A stretch of 64,000 nucleotides of DNA from Septoria linicola (Eukaryota; Ascomycota; Dothideomycetes; Mycosphaerellales; Mycosphaerellaceae), in assembly GCA_024114885.1 (NCBI GenBank), contig CP099421.1, positions 1,922,001 to 1,986,000 on the forward strand, given 5' to 3'. A program made the position numbers and the translations under genes. Positions 1 to 13,283 of this stretch are shown here, piece by piece. The notes under the pieces are model-generated. The model made no database searches. It had not been told where the DNA came from and saw nothing but the letters and a program-made list of their open reading frames with translations. The first letter of the stretch is position 1, and each line of letters opens with the position of its first letter.

Positions 1-398
1 TTCGCGTCTACAACATCTTCATGACACATACAAAGCATGCAGAACGGCATCGATGTACGCTCAAGCACATGGCAATCTCCGCCACATGATGTGTCGGACT
101 ACTGCTCAAGCACTTGCCCTGACCACTGACATTGTCGGTGTTTGTTGCATTTGTAGGAAAGCACGATGGTACCAGTATTTCAATGCGAATCAAGATGCAT
201 GGCTTCAGTCAGCAGCATACATAACCCCACGTATCTCATAACCCGCTGTCGATTACAACTCATGCAATCCAGCTGTCTCCCATCACTCGCTACAGCTACG
301 ATGGCTCATCGATGACCGGGCCGAAGTACAGTGGAATTGCGAACCGGTCAGATGTGACTAGACGATGGACAGGACTGCCTCAGGACCCGTCCCGCGAT
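1..398. other. intergenic, no gene seen
   Basis: No open frame here looks like a protein and I see no RNA gene or repeat. The right part is the downstream flank of the leftward gene that ends at 399. Confidence 0.5.
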
Positions 399-1081
399 CT
401 ACATCAGACAGCTGAATGCCATGACTGTAAGCACACCCATGGATGCGGAGAGTGCCACTCCAATCTGACCCGTTGAGTTCCCCTGCGGATCACTGGAACT
501 TCCTCCTGATGCTTTGCTGATCGAAAAACTGCGGATAGCGGAAGGCAATCTCGCGCAGCTTCCGGCTTCGTTGAACGAGGCTGTGCTTACGGAGCCGCTC
601 CTGGCACTATCTGAACAGTCCGGTTCCGCAAAGATTCCAAGTACGAAATCACCAGTGTCAACATCCGCCTGACCGCTCTTTGTCACGGCCATCTGCGAGT
701 AGCTGGCGCTGGAGTTGAAGTACTCGGATCCAACGAGAGTCAGGTCGAGGTCTTGGAACTCCAATGTGTCGTTGGAGGCAGCCTGAATGTCTTTCATGTT
801 GATACAAGTTCATCCTTCCGGAGCCTTGTCCGACTTAATGGTGAAACTGGACCCGGCCTCGCCAGGACGATAACCACAGAATTGAGTCTGCGCCGCATCA
901 GAGCAGATTATGGAGAGACCGTTGATGTCAGCTCCGTTCGCTGCGACCATTTCTGTCCTACCGGTCACATCAGCACATCAACTGGAAAAGGGATCGTCTT
1001 GACTTCTTACAAATTCTGAGCACGACATGTTGTAAGGACCGACACTGTGACTGCTGCAGCAGCGATTACTCCGTGTTGCAT
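399..1081 (-). pseudogene. secreted, probably GPI-anchored protein with an in-frame TGA
   Basis: Two exons on the minus strand: 1081-1011 and 957-399. The intron (1010-958, 53 nt) starts GTAAGA, has a CTGAT branch and ends TAG. Exon 1 begins with a signal peptide (MQHGVIAAAAVTVSV, then CRAQ). Exon 2 carries a Cys-containing domain (GLSIICSD, FCGYRPGE, TCINM), then a Ser/Gly-rich stretch and a hydrophobic tail ending VMAFSCLM, as in GPI-anchored surface proteins. The total is 210 codons. Codon 73 (810-812) is TGA, but the same frame reads on as plausible protein for another 136 codons. No intron can remove it, and the context is not the TGA-CTA readthrough signal. I call it a nonsense-disrupted gene or a sequence error. 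The family is not recognised. Confidence 0.6.
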
Positions 1082-2395
1082 CTGGAGCCCACGATCTGTC
1101 TGACTGCTTCTTCTGATACGCTTGTACACAGGTCAAAGTGATCCACTAAGTGCGTACTGGGTGAGTGAAATCCATAGTCCACCGCATGCGGCTCGACTGA
1201 GATCTATAGCACAGCTGGAAGCATGCTTAGCTGAGGCACAGCACTCCGCATAGGCCAAGACTGCGCCAAGATCAGCTTTGCCGCCCCTAATGTACAATCT
1301 GCCACACTAGTCGCCGGATATGGATGGGAATTGCGGGCTCATGTGTTTATCTAGGTATAAACAGCGGGGCGCCCACGCCGCAGGCACCCTGCGATCTACC
1401 AGAGGCTTCAGGGCGCACGAAGCACCTTACGAGAATAGCCAAAGCATGACGCGCAACAGCTGAGACTGTGGATAGGCACAACCGGATTGAAGTACCAACC
1501 AAGCTCAGAATTACTACATCGGACCCGCTCTGTACAACGTGCCTTCTTCCAGAGTGGGTCGTATGAGCTTCATACCAGGTCTTCATACCTCTGGCTCTGC
1601 AAGATGAAGTCTTTGCAATGGCATATGCTGGGCCGCTCTCATACTCACGCGAATCACTCTCGCACAATGGACAGCAATTTTCTTGTATCGAAGAGCACTA
1701 CAACGACCCAAGGATTGTGACCGAATATCTCTACAATGCAGTAACCACGCAAAATATTGTCAGTCACAAGCAATGCAGGAAACATGTTGTCGTATGTGGA
1801 CGTTAGGGTTGACTAAATTAAGTCCTGGGACAATGACGGCGAGGTCAAATCCAAGTCGCCTCGGAATCCACTATGTCTATTCGATTCCTGCTATGTATTA
1901 TGCTTTGTTTCGAGGGTATCGTGACGATTGGGGCAGGTTTGCGGCCGGTGGTCGAAAATCGTCGAATGAGCCAATTCTTCAAATATAGACCTTGTGAATA
2001 AGGGGTCCTGCAACACTACCTTTTCGTTAGACGTTTGCAACCACAGAAGCGTCGTATGTTGGGGGGCCAGTACCTCGCGCGATTGCATGATTGAGCATGC
2101 GCGCCAGTGACTGACACATATACTCAGTCGACAGTCGATGTCTCGCCGAGCAATGATGTCCGCAATTGACCACTCGAGTGGTCGATGTTGGTCTGAGGCT
2201 CTGCGGCTGACCGGCAATGTCTCAATAGCGCTTGGCGTAGGGAGCTTGGACGATCACATGCCAATGACATCAAATTAGTTAGAGATGGGAGGAGTTGGTA
2301 TCAGCCGTGGTCTCGCGGTGTGTGTGAAGCGGTGTTACATCCAGCTATGCATACCATCCACCTGGAACGACCATCAGACCTCTGATCGCTCCATC
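1082..2395. other. long intergenic region
   Basis: About 1.3 kb between divergently transcribed genes. Small open frames on both strands lack codon structure or recognisable domains. It probably holds the promoters of the leftward secreted protein and the rightward lipase. An in-frame ATG-led extension from 2285 exists upstream of the chosen lipase start. No repeat or RNA gene was seen. Confidence 0.5.
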
Positions 2396-4423
2396 ATGGC
2401 GCCGATACCGTTGATCGGGCGGCTGCATCTGCATGAGTTCTTTGCTCTGGCGGTTTCCTTTGCAATCGCCATTCTCGAGGTTATTGCTCGGACCATCACT
2501 CTCCTGCTCCCGACGCCCATTATCCGCTGGCTGTATCGACTGAGCCGGAATGCCTTCAACAGCCTTAGCTCGCCTTATTCGCGACGCGCTCGCAACAAGA
2601 GGAAGAATGTGTCGAGCCCAATAGCACAGGCTCATGATTTCGTCGAGCTGTGTGAATTGTATGGCTATCTGGCCGAGGAGCATGTCGTGCAGACGGGCGA
2701 TGGCTACCTACTGGGAATCCACCGCCTGGCGCATCGCCGAGGCGACGAAGACCAGCGTGTCAATGCTGGTCCGGGCAGCGTGCAGAAGAAGGTCGTCTAC
2801 CTGCACCATGGCCTGATGATGAACAGTGAAGTCTGGGTGTGTTTGACAGAAAAGGAGCGATGTCTGCCGTTCCTGCTCGTCGAGCAAGGTTACGATGTTT
2901 GGCTGGGCAATAACCGCGGGAACAAGTACAGCAAGAAGTGCTTGCACTATGGCCCGACAGATCCTCGCTTCTGGAACTTTAGTATGGACCAGTTCGCATT
3001 TCACGACATTCCAGACAGCATCAACTACATCTTGGACACTACATGCCAACCGAGCTTGTCTTACATTGGCTTCAGCCAGGGCACTGCTCAAGCTTTCGCA
3101 ACCCTATCCATTCATCCAACACTGAACAACAAAGTCGATGTCTTTGTTGCGCTTGCACCTGCCATGGCTCCCCCAGGTATAGCATCCGGGCTAGTCAGCT
3201 CTTTGGTGAAGTCGAACCCAGAAGTGCTGTATTTGCTGTTTGGAAGACGTGCCATTCTCGGCAGCACAACCATGTGGCAGGCTCTGCTCTATCCAGCCAT
3301 CTTCTCCTGGATCATTGATAGCAGCTTGCGATTTCTCTTTGGCTGGAAAGCCTTGAACATCGCACCTCACCAGAAACTTGCTGCATATCCTCACTTGTTC
3401 TCTTTCACAAGCACGAAGAGTGTGGTGCACTGGTTCCAGATCATCAGAAATGGCAAGTTCCAGATGTTTGACGATGAGGTGACAAGTCCTACAAGCTTCA
3501 GTACTGGAAGCAAGTACTACAAGGTGGCCAAGTTCCCCACCAAGAACATCAGGACACCTATTGTGCTTGTCTATGGTGGCAGCGACAGCTTGGTGGACAT
3601 TCAGCTCATGCTGAAGGAGTTACCAAAGCATACAGTGGCCAAGTGTGTGCCAAAGTATGAGCACTTGGATCTTCTATGGGCGAGCGATGTAGACAAACTC
3701 GTGTTTCCACATGTACTCGACGCTCTCGAGAGCTACGCACAGCGAGCTCATACCAAACAGCAGGCACTGGGATGGCGACCGACACGACCAAGCATATTCG
3801 ACACTACTGCTGTCGTGCCAAACGGCACAGCCCCGCCTGGCTATTCTGACGATGAGCGCTCTCGTCACCACAGCGTGAACAGCTTTCAAGCTCCAGCTTT
3901 TGCAGATGAGCGACCATCTACTAGCGAAGCACAACTTGATGAGAGCGACGAAGATGACAATTACCACGACGAAACGCCCTTGACCTTCACTCCTTCTGCT
4001 TTTAGCCACTCCTCCCGACCACCTATCATGGATGCAACGGCGACAGGAATGAGACCCGGCTCAGCAGGAGTAAGCGCGGCCCAGACTGCCAAACAAGAGA
4101 CGCTGACCTTACCTTAGCGCAGACTACAAGACTCTATACCGGAAGCGGTGCATGAGCACAGTGCCTTAGAGACACATCAACAACAGCAACGAGCATCACA
4201 ACAGCAGAATCGGCACCAGCAGACGACTGGCAGTCCAGTACAACAATCGCGAATACCGAGGCTTGCTCAGACGAGTCCTAATGCAACTATGAGTACAGCT
4301 ACTGACGAGACTGTCGTGCAAAGATCGCAGCCTGAAGGATGGTGGTCTTCTACCAATACAAGTCAGACTAGTCTCGTGGTAGACGAACCCGATGACCGAC
4401 TGGAGATCAGAAGGTCACGGTAA
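2396..4423 (+). CDS. sterol ester/triacylglycerol lipase, TGL1/YEH family
   Basis: Alpha/beta-hydrolase lipase expected to hydrolyse steryl esters or triacylglycerol at lipid droplets or membranes. Exons are 2396-4069 and 4118-4423; the 48-nt intron starts GTAAGC, has branch GCTGAC and ends TTAG. The product is 659 aa. A hydrophobic segment near residues 15-45 could anchor it in a membrane or monolayer. The partial lipase domain (PHG-like HHGLMM) is followed by the nucleophile elbow GFSQG (Ser227), Asp397 in YGGSDSL and His423 in YEHLDLLW. The C-terminal 150 residues are disordered, rich in Ser, Pro, acidic residues and, in exon 2, Gln. Without the intron the frame stops at 4117. I chose 2396 because the protein there begins with the short polar leader and membrane segment usual in this family. 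An in-frame start at 2285 would add 37 residues. Confidence 0.85.
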
Positions 4424-4535
4424 TGTTCGCATCGCTGTAACGTACATAATGTATAGTAATATATAGGAGACGATAGTCTGCAAAAAGTCATTGGAGGTCT
4501 TCCGAATACCGATCAAGCATCCTTTCAAAATCTTC

Positions 4536-6465
4536 TCACTTGCCAACGGCCCATCCAGCGAGCTTGTTCAGCAAATCATCGCCATATGCTGGCTGCACAT
4601 CTTTTCCTTCATCCAGCAAGCCCAAGTAATGTGTGATATCTCTTCCATCAAGCTCTCTTGTATCGAAGCCTGTGAGCGAAAGTGTCAGTACAGCGTCCAC
4701 GCTATATCACGAACAGAGACAAGCGAAAATCAAACTCACCATTTCCCATAAACGCAAAAACATTCTCATCCCAACTCTCAATCTCCCAATCCTCATACCT
4801 CGGCCTCTCCAGCAAATGCAAAAAGTGCAATCTACTCCCGGGATAAATCGCCGCCTGCCCATCCGCTTTCCCCTGCTTAAACCAACTCCGGCACGGGCTC
4901 GTCCACGCTGTGCGCTGCAAAAACAGGTCTGAATGTTGGCGAAACTGCTGCGCTGGCTTCATCTTCGGCGTAAAAGATTTGATATTCTCGACTTGAGCTT
5001 TGGAAATGACGTCGAACATGTACTGCGTCCAGCGCTCGATGAGCGGCATGAAAGAGCCGTGGCCTAATGGGCCATAAGGGCCGCAGAAGGAGAAGTGGTT
5101 GGGGAAGCCCGGGATGGCGATGGAGAGGTAAGACGTCACGCCGGCGGCGGGTGTCCAGATGTCGCGGAGGTCTTTGCCGTGTGCGCGGAAGGGGAAGCGC
5201 GGGAGCCAGGAGGTGTCGAAGCCCGTGGCGCAGATTACGACGTCGCAGGTGTGCGAGTGGCCGTCTTGGTCGATGAAGCCGGTTTCGGTGAAGGTGTTGA
5301 TGGCGTCGGTGAAGATGGTTGCGTTGGGGGCTACGAGGGCTTCGAGGTAGCCTGGGGCGGGCGTGGGGCGGCGGCAGCCGGGGTTGAAGTTTTTGGGGAT
5401 GATCTTTTCGCAGAGGCGGGTGTCGTGGTTGAGTTTGCGGGCCATTTGCTCGTAGCTGAATTCGCGGGCATCGGCGGCTTCTTTGGAGCCCTTGATGATG
5501 AATTTGAATCTTTGGTTTAGCTCGTTTTCGATCTGTTTCCGGTATTCGAGGTATTTCTTTGGGTTCTCCTCTAGGAACTTGAGCTGCTCGGGTGTGTATT
5601 CGAAGTTCGCGCCATCTTTGCCGGCCCACGTCTGCGCAAATCCTGCTGTGATCCAGATCGGAGACCGAATCCAGTGGTAGAGCTGCTTGACGTGAGGTTG
5701 GAGTTTTGCAACGATCTGCACACCAGAACTTCCTGCTCCTACGACAGCGACCTTCTTATCTTTCAAGTCGTAGCCTTCTTCAAACGCAGCAGAGTGCATC
5801 AGCTTTCCTTTGAAACTTTTTAATCCCGGTACATCTGGCCACTTGAACGCGTTAAGTACGCCACCAGCGTTGATGAAGAACTCTGCTTCGTCCTCGAAGT
5901 CCTCCCCGGTAGTGAGGTTCTTCACCCTCAGTATCCATCTGCCCTTTTCCTCGTTCCACTCTACATGGTCGATCTGGTGTTTGAGCTTGATGTACTTGTT
6001 CACGTAGTCTCCCTTGTCGTAGAGATCCTTAAGATACGACCAGATCTCAGGCGAATAGGAGTAGAAGTGAGACCACAACTTGATCGCCCAAGAAAACTGG
6101 TAGTTTACGCTTGGAATATCGCATGCACAGCCCGGATAGCGATTCTCGTACCACGTTCCTCCGATATCGTCGTTCTTCTCGTAGACAGTGATTTTGAGAT
6201 TCGTCATCTGGTCTTCTGCTTGCTTTAAGAAATTGAGTGTGGATGCGCCGGCACCCATGAGAATGACCTTCACCTCCCGTTTGGTGCCATATGGCTGTTC
6301 CCGAATCCGGTAACCAGTCTCGTCTGTTTCTGGGATGAGGTGGCCATCGCGTTCAGCTGTGGGGTGGTTCCGCTCGATGTCGTCTACGCTAGAGTCCGCG
6401 TATATGCTGTTGGGTGTCTTGCCCATCTGTGTTGGCAGCTCTTTTAGATCTCCGACATGACCCAT
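4536..6465 (-). CDS. flavin-containing monooxygenase, Baeyer-Villiger type
   Basis: FAD- and NADPH-dependent monooxygenase of the cyclohexanone/steroid monooxygenase-like group. Exons are 6465-4740 and 4669-4536; the 69-nt intron starts GTGAGT and ends CACAG. The product is 619 aa. The FAD Rossmann motif GAGAS is at residues 71-75, followed by GGTWYENRYPG. The BVMO-like fingerprint FKGKLMHSAAF (218-228) has Phe in place of the usual Trp. The NADPH motif GAGSSG is at 243-248, and a late ATGFDTSW matches the family. Without splicing the frame ends at 4702 with a non-conserved tail; exon 2 restores a plausible C-terminus. The start follows the ATG whose leader leads directly into the domain; 6516 is an alternative. 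The substrate cannot be told. The neighbouring lipase is convergent, with about 110 bp between stops. Confidence 0.85.
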
Positions 6466-8007
6466 GGTGGCGTTGGTTGATTGCGTCCTCTCTAAACATA
6501 AGCTGTAGCACGTCAACGATCACGAGAGGCAGCGACGACAATTATAGGACGGCAAGATTCAAGTGGAATGACGGTCGTTACTTATCTGAAGATGCAGACC
6601 TTGGTGTTGACTCTGTTAGTCTGATTGCAGGCGAATGCTGACATCGAGCAGTAGACCTGAGGTGGTTGTATCCTCGGCCAACCCCTCCTGCAATGGAGCT
6701 ATGCACTAGTTAAAGCCGTGCAAGGTCCAAGGAAGGTTCACCGAAGGTTATGCATAGCTGTAAAGCTGTATCTGCCATTGTTGAACAGCGCTGCCATATG
6801 TCTGCGATCGAAAAACGGACAAGGCTATGGGCTGACTGACACGTCTCTCGGGGGCGAGGTGCTGGGTATCACCGCCTTATATGAAGAAGTGGCCGCGAAT
6901 GAGTTCCGAGAATATGCTCAAAGGCTACCTCGAGTGCCTAACATGGTGAGCAACACACGAACATTGATATGACCCGGGCACCACTTAAGGACAAAGGCGT
7001 GTGAGTAGCCGAGAAGACCCTTCGGGAGCGAGTGGGTTGGCCAAATACATTGAATCTTCCTCACTCGGGATGAATGGTGAGCCACAGCTAGTCACTTTCC
7101 GCTGCCTTCGGTGCCTGCCAGCGTCTTGTTGTGTGTCGACCACGGTCCGAAAAAGGCTGCGCAGCTGACACGTTATGTAGCTGCAGATGGGGTTATTTTG
7201 AGCTCTTCAACATCGGGCAAGAGCCATTGTTGCCGTGCATTAGCGGCTGACTGTCGCGCGGCGATGAGTGAGATCTTCTCCAGTGAAATGGGACAGAAAC
7301 GTGGAAAGCTCTCTGAAGTTGGGACGTATCGTATTTGCTGCAAGTTGAGATTGTCGAGGCTTCGGGCTTGGTGATCAGGACAAGACGCTGAACAACATTG
7401 CCGAAGTCTAACTAATATGATATAGTCGTGGGCCTGTCGTCGAGGTCGACGTGACGCAACTCTGCAGACGACCCTCAGCCGCGTTTGCGTTCATTCGTTG
7501 TGCTGGGCGGGCTGTCAATTCCGTAGTCAGCTCGCAATCCTCTGAGACTAACTACTGCTCGTTCTCCGCTGTACCATAGTGATAACTATTGTTGAAATTT
7601 GGTATGCATGTGGTCGCGCTTCTTGCTGTTCGCGTCGCTCAAGAGTGACGAACGTGCATGGTGACCACTGTAGAACTAGTCCAGGCGGCCGCGGGCAGAC
7701 TAGAACTATACAGCGACCATCGAAGCCACCAAATGATGCACCCGAGCCTGACTGCGGATTGCGCCTCCCACTACTGAACAACGACGATACATCCGAACGA
7801 CACAGCCGGCGGACACGCGACACGCGCGAGAGATTCGAGGCAGCAGCGGCAGCATCGAGGAGGGGAGGGCAGAGACTCATGCGGAGCGCGAAGCAGTCGC
7901 AGCTACAGCCTGCTGGCAGGTCTGCAAACGATCCCACCTAAGAAGGCTTGGGACATTCGATCACACGAGCGCGCAGCTGTTTGGTCTGTCAGGACAGCGC
8001 GGGCGCC
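6466..8007. other. divergent intergenic region, probable long leader of the RhoGEF gene
   Basis: About 1.5 kb between the monooxygenase and RhoGEF starts. Open frames around 6718-6972, 7111-7374 and 7579-7941 show no domain and mostly begin at non-ATG codons. The 7800-7950 part is purine- and GC-rich and probably transcribed as 5' leader. No repeat or RNA gene was recognised. Confidence 0.45.
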
Positions 8008-11000
8008 ATGTCGTACTATCAAGGAGGAAATCATCACCAGCAGCCCCCGCCGCATCAACAACAGCCACCTCCACCGCCGCAGCAGCAGGGCTACTCGTAT
8101 GCTTATGATGGACATCAGCAGCCCGCGCAGAATGGCAGCCACTATGGCCAGCAGGCGCCACCCTCTCACCAGGATCCATACCAGTATCAGGCTCAGTCTG
8201 GCTACTCCCAATGCCAAAGCGGAGGTGGCCCAGTGCAGCAACCGCCGAGTGGATATGCGTACCAGCAGGAACCGCTGCAATCGCCCAGGAGCACGTCGTT
8301 CAGCTATGCACAGCAGCCAGCATACAGCCACTACAATCCACAAAACTACGCTCCAGCGCAGAGTCAATTTGCGCATCAGCAACCGCAGTCGACGTACAAT
8401 CCAGCGGCATATGCCAGTGTGGGCCAGCAGAGCCCCTACGCGCAACAGTATAGCTCTGGCACCTTCTCAGACGCTGGATTGAGCAGTACAAGCGGCCCTG
8501 TAGACCCATATGCCTATTCACCAGCACAATACTCAAATGCCAGCTTCTCCCCGCAACAGCCCCAGAGCCATTTCGGACAATCTCCACAGGTGCCCTACAG
8601 CCCTCAAGCGCACCGACCTTACAGTCCGCAAGCTCCGTCTAATCAATATGGCTATCCTCAGAGTCCTCCGCCCCCTCCACCTCCCTCACATTCGAACTAC
8701 CCCAGCTATAGCTACTCACAAGCCTCCGCTGGAGCACCAGCGACTGCACCTTACCCGACCGAGGACTACCGTCCGCACTCGAATTCGTTACATTCGCAAG
8801 TAGCGCCGTCTATGATTCCGACTGCAATGCCCAGCGCGAGGCCAGATGAGACCTGGCTACCTTCGCCGCCAGATTATGGTAGCTTCGACTCTCGCCAGTC
8901 TGTCTCCCCGCAGGGTCCAGGAGAAGGATTACCCTCCCCGCCAGGATCTACCCCAGGACCTACTCCGCCTGCACACGGACCCTCGCGGACTGACACGTTG
9001 AACAGACATCCACAGGAACGGCCTCTACCCTCAAGGCCGAGCCCGCTGGCAGAACAAGATTACTTCCTGGGAGATGCTATTTCACGGACACAGACCGGAT
9101 TCAGTAGCCATGGTGGAGACTTGAGCCAGACGCAAGATGAGCTCTTTGACGAAGTGATGAACATGACTACCGGACGCGGCTCGCTCAGCACGAGAAGTCC
9201 ATCGATCTCGATCAGCCAGGCCCCTTTTCAGCCGCCTACTCACGCGCCGTCCTTGAGCACACGCCAAGACAGTCGGGCGTCTCGGAATGGGACGATGAAT
9301 GGCCACTTGTCACCCGTGATACCGCAGCATGTTACCGACACGCAATACAGTAGTGACAGTGATGCTGAGGCGGTGCAAGGTCTGGCCATGATGCGAATGG
9401 CAGAAGAAGATGAGTCGAGACGGCAGAGCAGCGGCAGCCAAATGAGATTCAATGGCCTAGGCTCTCAACGAAGCTCACGGCAACAGAAATTTGATGCGAG
9501 TGACAGTGACGACCTGGCTGGGGTCGACATGACTTCATTTGGTGGCGGTTACGATGTGCATCTGTCGTACGGGGGTGATCCAAATCAGCTGGCTGCTGGT
9601 GGAGAGCTCAACGATACTTATAGCCACAGCCAGGGTGTGTCCAGCCAGCAAAGCTCGATGCGAAGATCACATGCGTCGCAATCATCCAGTCGTGGCGAGT
9701 ATGGCTACCGCACAGATTCACTCCGTCATTACAACCCGCAGGCTCGTGTAGAAGTGGGCGGCACAGGCGGGTTATCAGAGCCAAGCGCGGATGGGAGACG
9801 GCAGAGTTACGATGAGGGCGACGAGTACTCGTTCATGGAAGGCCAGCTACCTGACAGGTTTCCGGACGAGCCCCCAGACATCGGTTTCCAGGAAGCTAGC
9901 ACAGCCTATCCTTCTCGTCCTCTGCCAGCAGTACCATATCCTGAGGATGACTTGCCACCACCAGTCAATGATCACAAAGCTCTGCCGCCAATCCCAGGGC
10001 AGTCGCCATATGCACCCGACACGTATCCTGGAGCGTCTCAAAGCCAATATGTTCCGCGCTCGACGTCGCTCCTCAGTCATAGTACCACTCCTCAAGTTTT
10101 GCAACCTCTACGATCAAAGACTGATGCCGAAGAGAGGCGCCTCCGCCAACAGCAAGCCCGAGCGTCTGGCTACTCTTCAGAACAGACGACGCCTGCCACT
10201 GCTAGCATGCTCGTAGATCTTCCAGCCATAGGAAAGCGGTTCACACCTGCGAAGCTAGGTGCGCCTGACTTCAAGAAGTGTGAAGAGGCCTGGGCGAAGA
10301 CCTCTTTGCTCAAGTGGCTATTGCAGGTGACGAGTCCGGAACAAAACACTGAGCTTAAAGAAGCAGATGTCAAAGATGCTCTGGTCGCGTTGTTCACGAG
10401 TAAAGTTCCGACGATGAATATCGCAGATGCTGAGACGCTGAGTGACCGAGTTGTGGAAGACATGTACGCGGCAAGCGTACTGGTGACGACAGAGGAATGG
10501 GTAAAGCTCATACCAGGACCTTTCTCTGGTGTGATTTTTCAACTCACACAATCTGGCTGTTACTCACCTACAGTGCATGACCATGTCATTCCAAACATGC
10601 GATGCTATTCTCACCACTGTCAGCGAACATTGAAGAAGATCAACTTACAAGGCGCGCCGGCACTCACTCTTGCAAGCTGGGCAGACTACTACAAGCTTAA
10701 AAAGGAGGACGTTGAAGGACGAGACAAGAAAGAGATCGAAAGACAGAACATTCTTCACGAAATCGTGTACACAGAAGAGGTCTTCATGGCCAATCTCGAC
10801 GTCTTGCGTGTGCTATATCGAGATCAGCTCACGCGCGTGGAACCATCTGTCATCACGCCGAGGCGCAGGGACGGATTCATCAAAGCGGTCTTTGGACGTG
10901 TTGACACGATTCGGCAGTCAAACGAGGAGCATCTGCTACCACAACTCAAGTACCGGCAGCAGGAGCAAGGTCCGTGGATCGAAGGCTATAGTGACATATT

Positions 11001-13283
11001 CCGGCAGTGGATCCGAAAAGCAAAAGCTGCATATATCGACTATGCCACCGATTTCTCTAGGGCTGACCACCTTGTTCGGACGGAACTGGAACGCAACATC
11101 GACTTCAGGAACTTTGTGGAACAATGTAGAGCTGACAGGAGGTCCAATAGGCTGCCTTTGGACAGTTTCCTGAAATCGCCCATCACGCGTCTCCAACGCT
11201 ACACCTTGCTGCTCAACACGGTTCTCAAAACGATGCACCTGGAGAGTCCAGAAAAGGCAAGTCTACAGATAGCGCTGGACGAGGTCAAGGCAGTAGCAGC
11301 GGAGTGCGACTCTCGTGTTGCCGAGCAGCAAAGAAAGATTGACCTGCTTGAATTAAGCTCCAAGCTTGTCCTGCGTCCGGGTATGGCAAAAGAGGTCGAG
11401 CTCAACCTGGATCACTTCGGTCGCCACCTCATACATCGCGGCGATCTGCAACGCATGGGGAGCAGCAGGTTCAATTGGCTTGACTGCCACGTCTTGCTAT
11501 TCGATCACTACCTCATACTTACCAAGACCGTTGTGCAGCGCATAGGTGAAAGTGGCAAAATTGAGAAGTATGATGTGTCGAGACTACCCATCCCGATGGA
11601 TCTGCTCGTGATCGACAGTGCGAGCGATCCGCCTGTGCAAAAGTCGAGCTACGTCAAAGGCATCACCTCTGTCAGAGAAGCGACTGGCAGAGGGACTCCT
11701 GGCGACCCGAACGGCCTCACTAGGGCGGCAACGAACAACTCTCCTGCTCCAGGCAGCCTTCAGCATGTCAATACTGCTGCGTCTGCCAACTCCCTTCACA
11801 CTGTTACTTCTATGGGCGACGGCAAGGACGACAAGATTCTGTACCCGTTTCGAGTCAAACATCTCGGGAAAGATCTGTACACTTTGTTTGCATCCACGGA
11901 ACAGTCGAGACGCGACTGGTGCACCAAGATCATCGAAGCGAAGACCAAGCATGCAGCAGCACTGCACGCGCAACATGCCGAACCATTCCGACTACGCGTC
12001 ATGGCTGACTCGGCGTTCGTATATGATCCTTTTGGTGGCAGCGGTAAAGTAGTTACCATCAAAGGTACGCCCATCGATCGCGCCATCAAAGAGGTTGAGC
12101 AGCGCTTCAAGGATACTGGACGGCCGGGGCCAATATGTCGCGCGCGTGTCAATTGTGCAACTAGCTTTGCAACACCATATACTGGCAAGCAAATGATCGC
12201 CGTTGGTACCGACTATGGTGTCTTTGTCAGCGAGCATGACAATCCTCGCGGCTGGACTAAGGTATGTCCATCCTGATGTATGACCGAGTTTTGCGCAATG
12301 TTAACATAATTTCACAGGCTGTCAACATGCAGCGCGTTTCGCAGGTTGCCGTATTAGAAGAGTTCAACCTCTTTCTTTTGATATCTGACAAGTCACTCAT
12401 AGCATACCACCTGGACGTCATATGTCCTACCTCGCACGGTGGCCCTACGCCTACGAATGATTCTGCAAGAAAAGCTCCCCAGAAGCTGTCTGGATCCAAG
12501 GACGTTGGTTTCTTTGCCACTGGCAAAATGAAGGACCGAACGCTGGTCTTCTACAAAAAGCGAGAGAACTTGAACGCCGTCTTCAAAGTGCTTGAGCCCG
12601 TGTATCAGAAGTCTAGTGAGAAGAAAGGCAGATCTGGCGGAGGACTCTTCAAGCGAGGAACAACAGAGTTCTTCCGGGAGTACGATGAGTTCTACATTCC
12701 AACGGAATGTGTAGGCATGAACTTGTTCCACTCAAGTTTAGCCGTCAGCACAGCCCGCGGGTTTGAAGTCCTGACCCTGGACAAGAAGCAACCCTGGAGC
12801 GTCCCTGACCTCAACGCTGAACATGTCCAGAACATTGCACAGGAGGTCAAAGATCAGAAGGCGTTGCGCATGCTGCGTTTGAGCGATCAAGAGTTCTTGC
12901 TGTGCTACACGAATTGTGCGGTTTACATCAACAAGCATGGTGATGTGTCTAGGTCAGTGATTATGCGCTTCGTCGGAAGTGCGAATCACGCTGCGCTGTA
13001 CGGCCCGTACCTGGTACTATTTGACAACGACTTCGTGGAGATCCGTAACGCGCAGAATGGAAGACTGAAGCAGATCATTGCTGGAAGAGAGGTCAAGTGC
13101 CTCGACGATGGAACGAATTGGTCAGCAAACTCAACAGTGTCGATACCGGCGAATGATGCCAATGCCAACGGTACTGCTGTTGGAAAGGATGGCAAGACTC
13201 TGAAACTGGTCATGCAGCATCCCGAGCTGGAAAGGACTCAGATTGTGGTAGAACTGCTGCTGAACGAGAACATGAAGGAATAA
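8008..13283 (+). CDS. rom2: Rho1 guanine nucleotide exchange factor (DEP-DH-PH-CNH)
   Basis: GEF that activates the Rho1 GTPase in the cell-wall-integrity pathway at the plasma membrane. Exons are 8008-12261 and 12318-13283; the 56-nt intron starts GTATGT and ends CACAG. The product is 1739 aa. The first ~700 residues are low-complexity, rich in Gln, Pro, Ser and Tyr. A DEP-like domain lies near 740-840 (KTSLLKWLLQV). The RhoGEF/DH domain starts near 912 (ILHEIVYTEEVFMANL) and includes KSPITRLQRYTLLL. A PH domain follows at about 1135-1320 (RFNWLDCHVLLFDHYLIL). The CNH (citron homology) domain extends from about 1345 across the splice site to the end. I chose 8008 because GCCATGTCG is a good initiation context and the frame upstream lacks ATG. 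The domain order is that of yeast Rom1/Rom2. Confidence 0.9.

Noticed and set aside
4877..5629. 250-codon minus-strand frame overlapping the monooxygenase, and plus-strand frames at 5095-5520
   Set aside because: They overlap the conserved flavin-binding enzyme in other frames. Their Arg/Pro/His- or Gly/Val-rich composition is what the high third-position GC of that gene produces.
6718..7941. Possible small genes or uORFs before the RhoGEF
   Set aside because: The longer frames begin at non-ATG codons or lack any protein character. The region fits a long promoter and leader.
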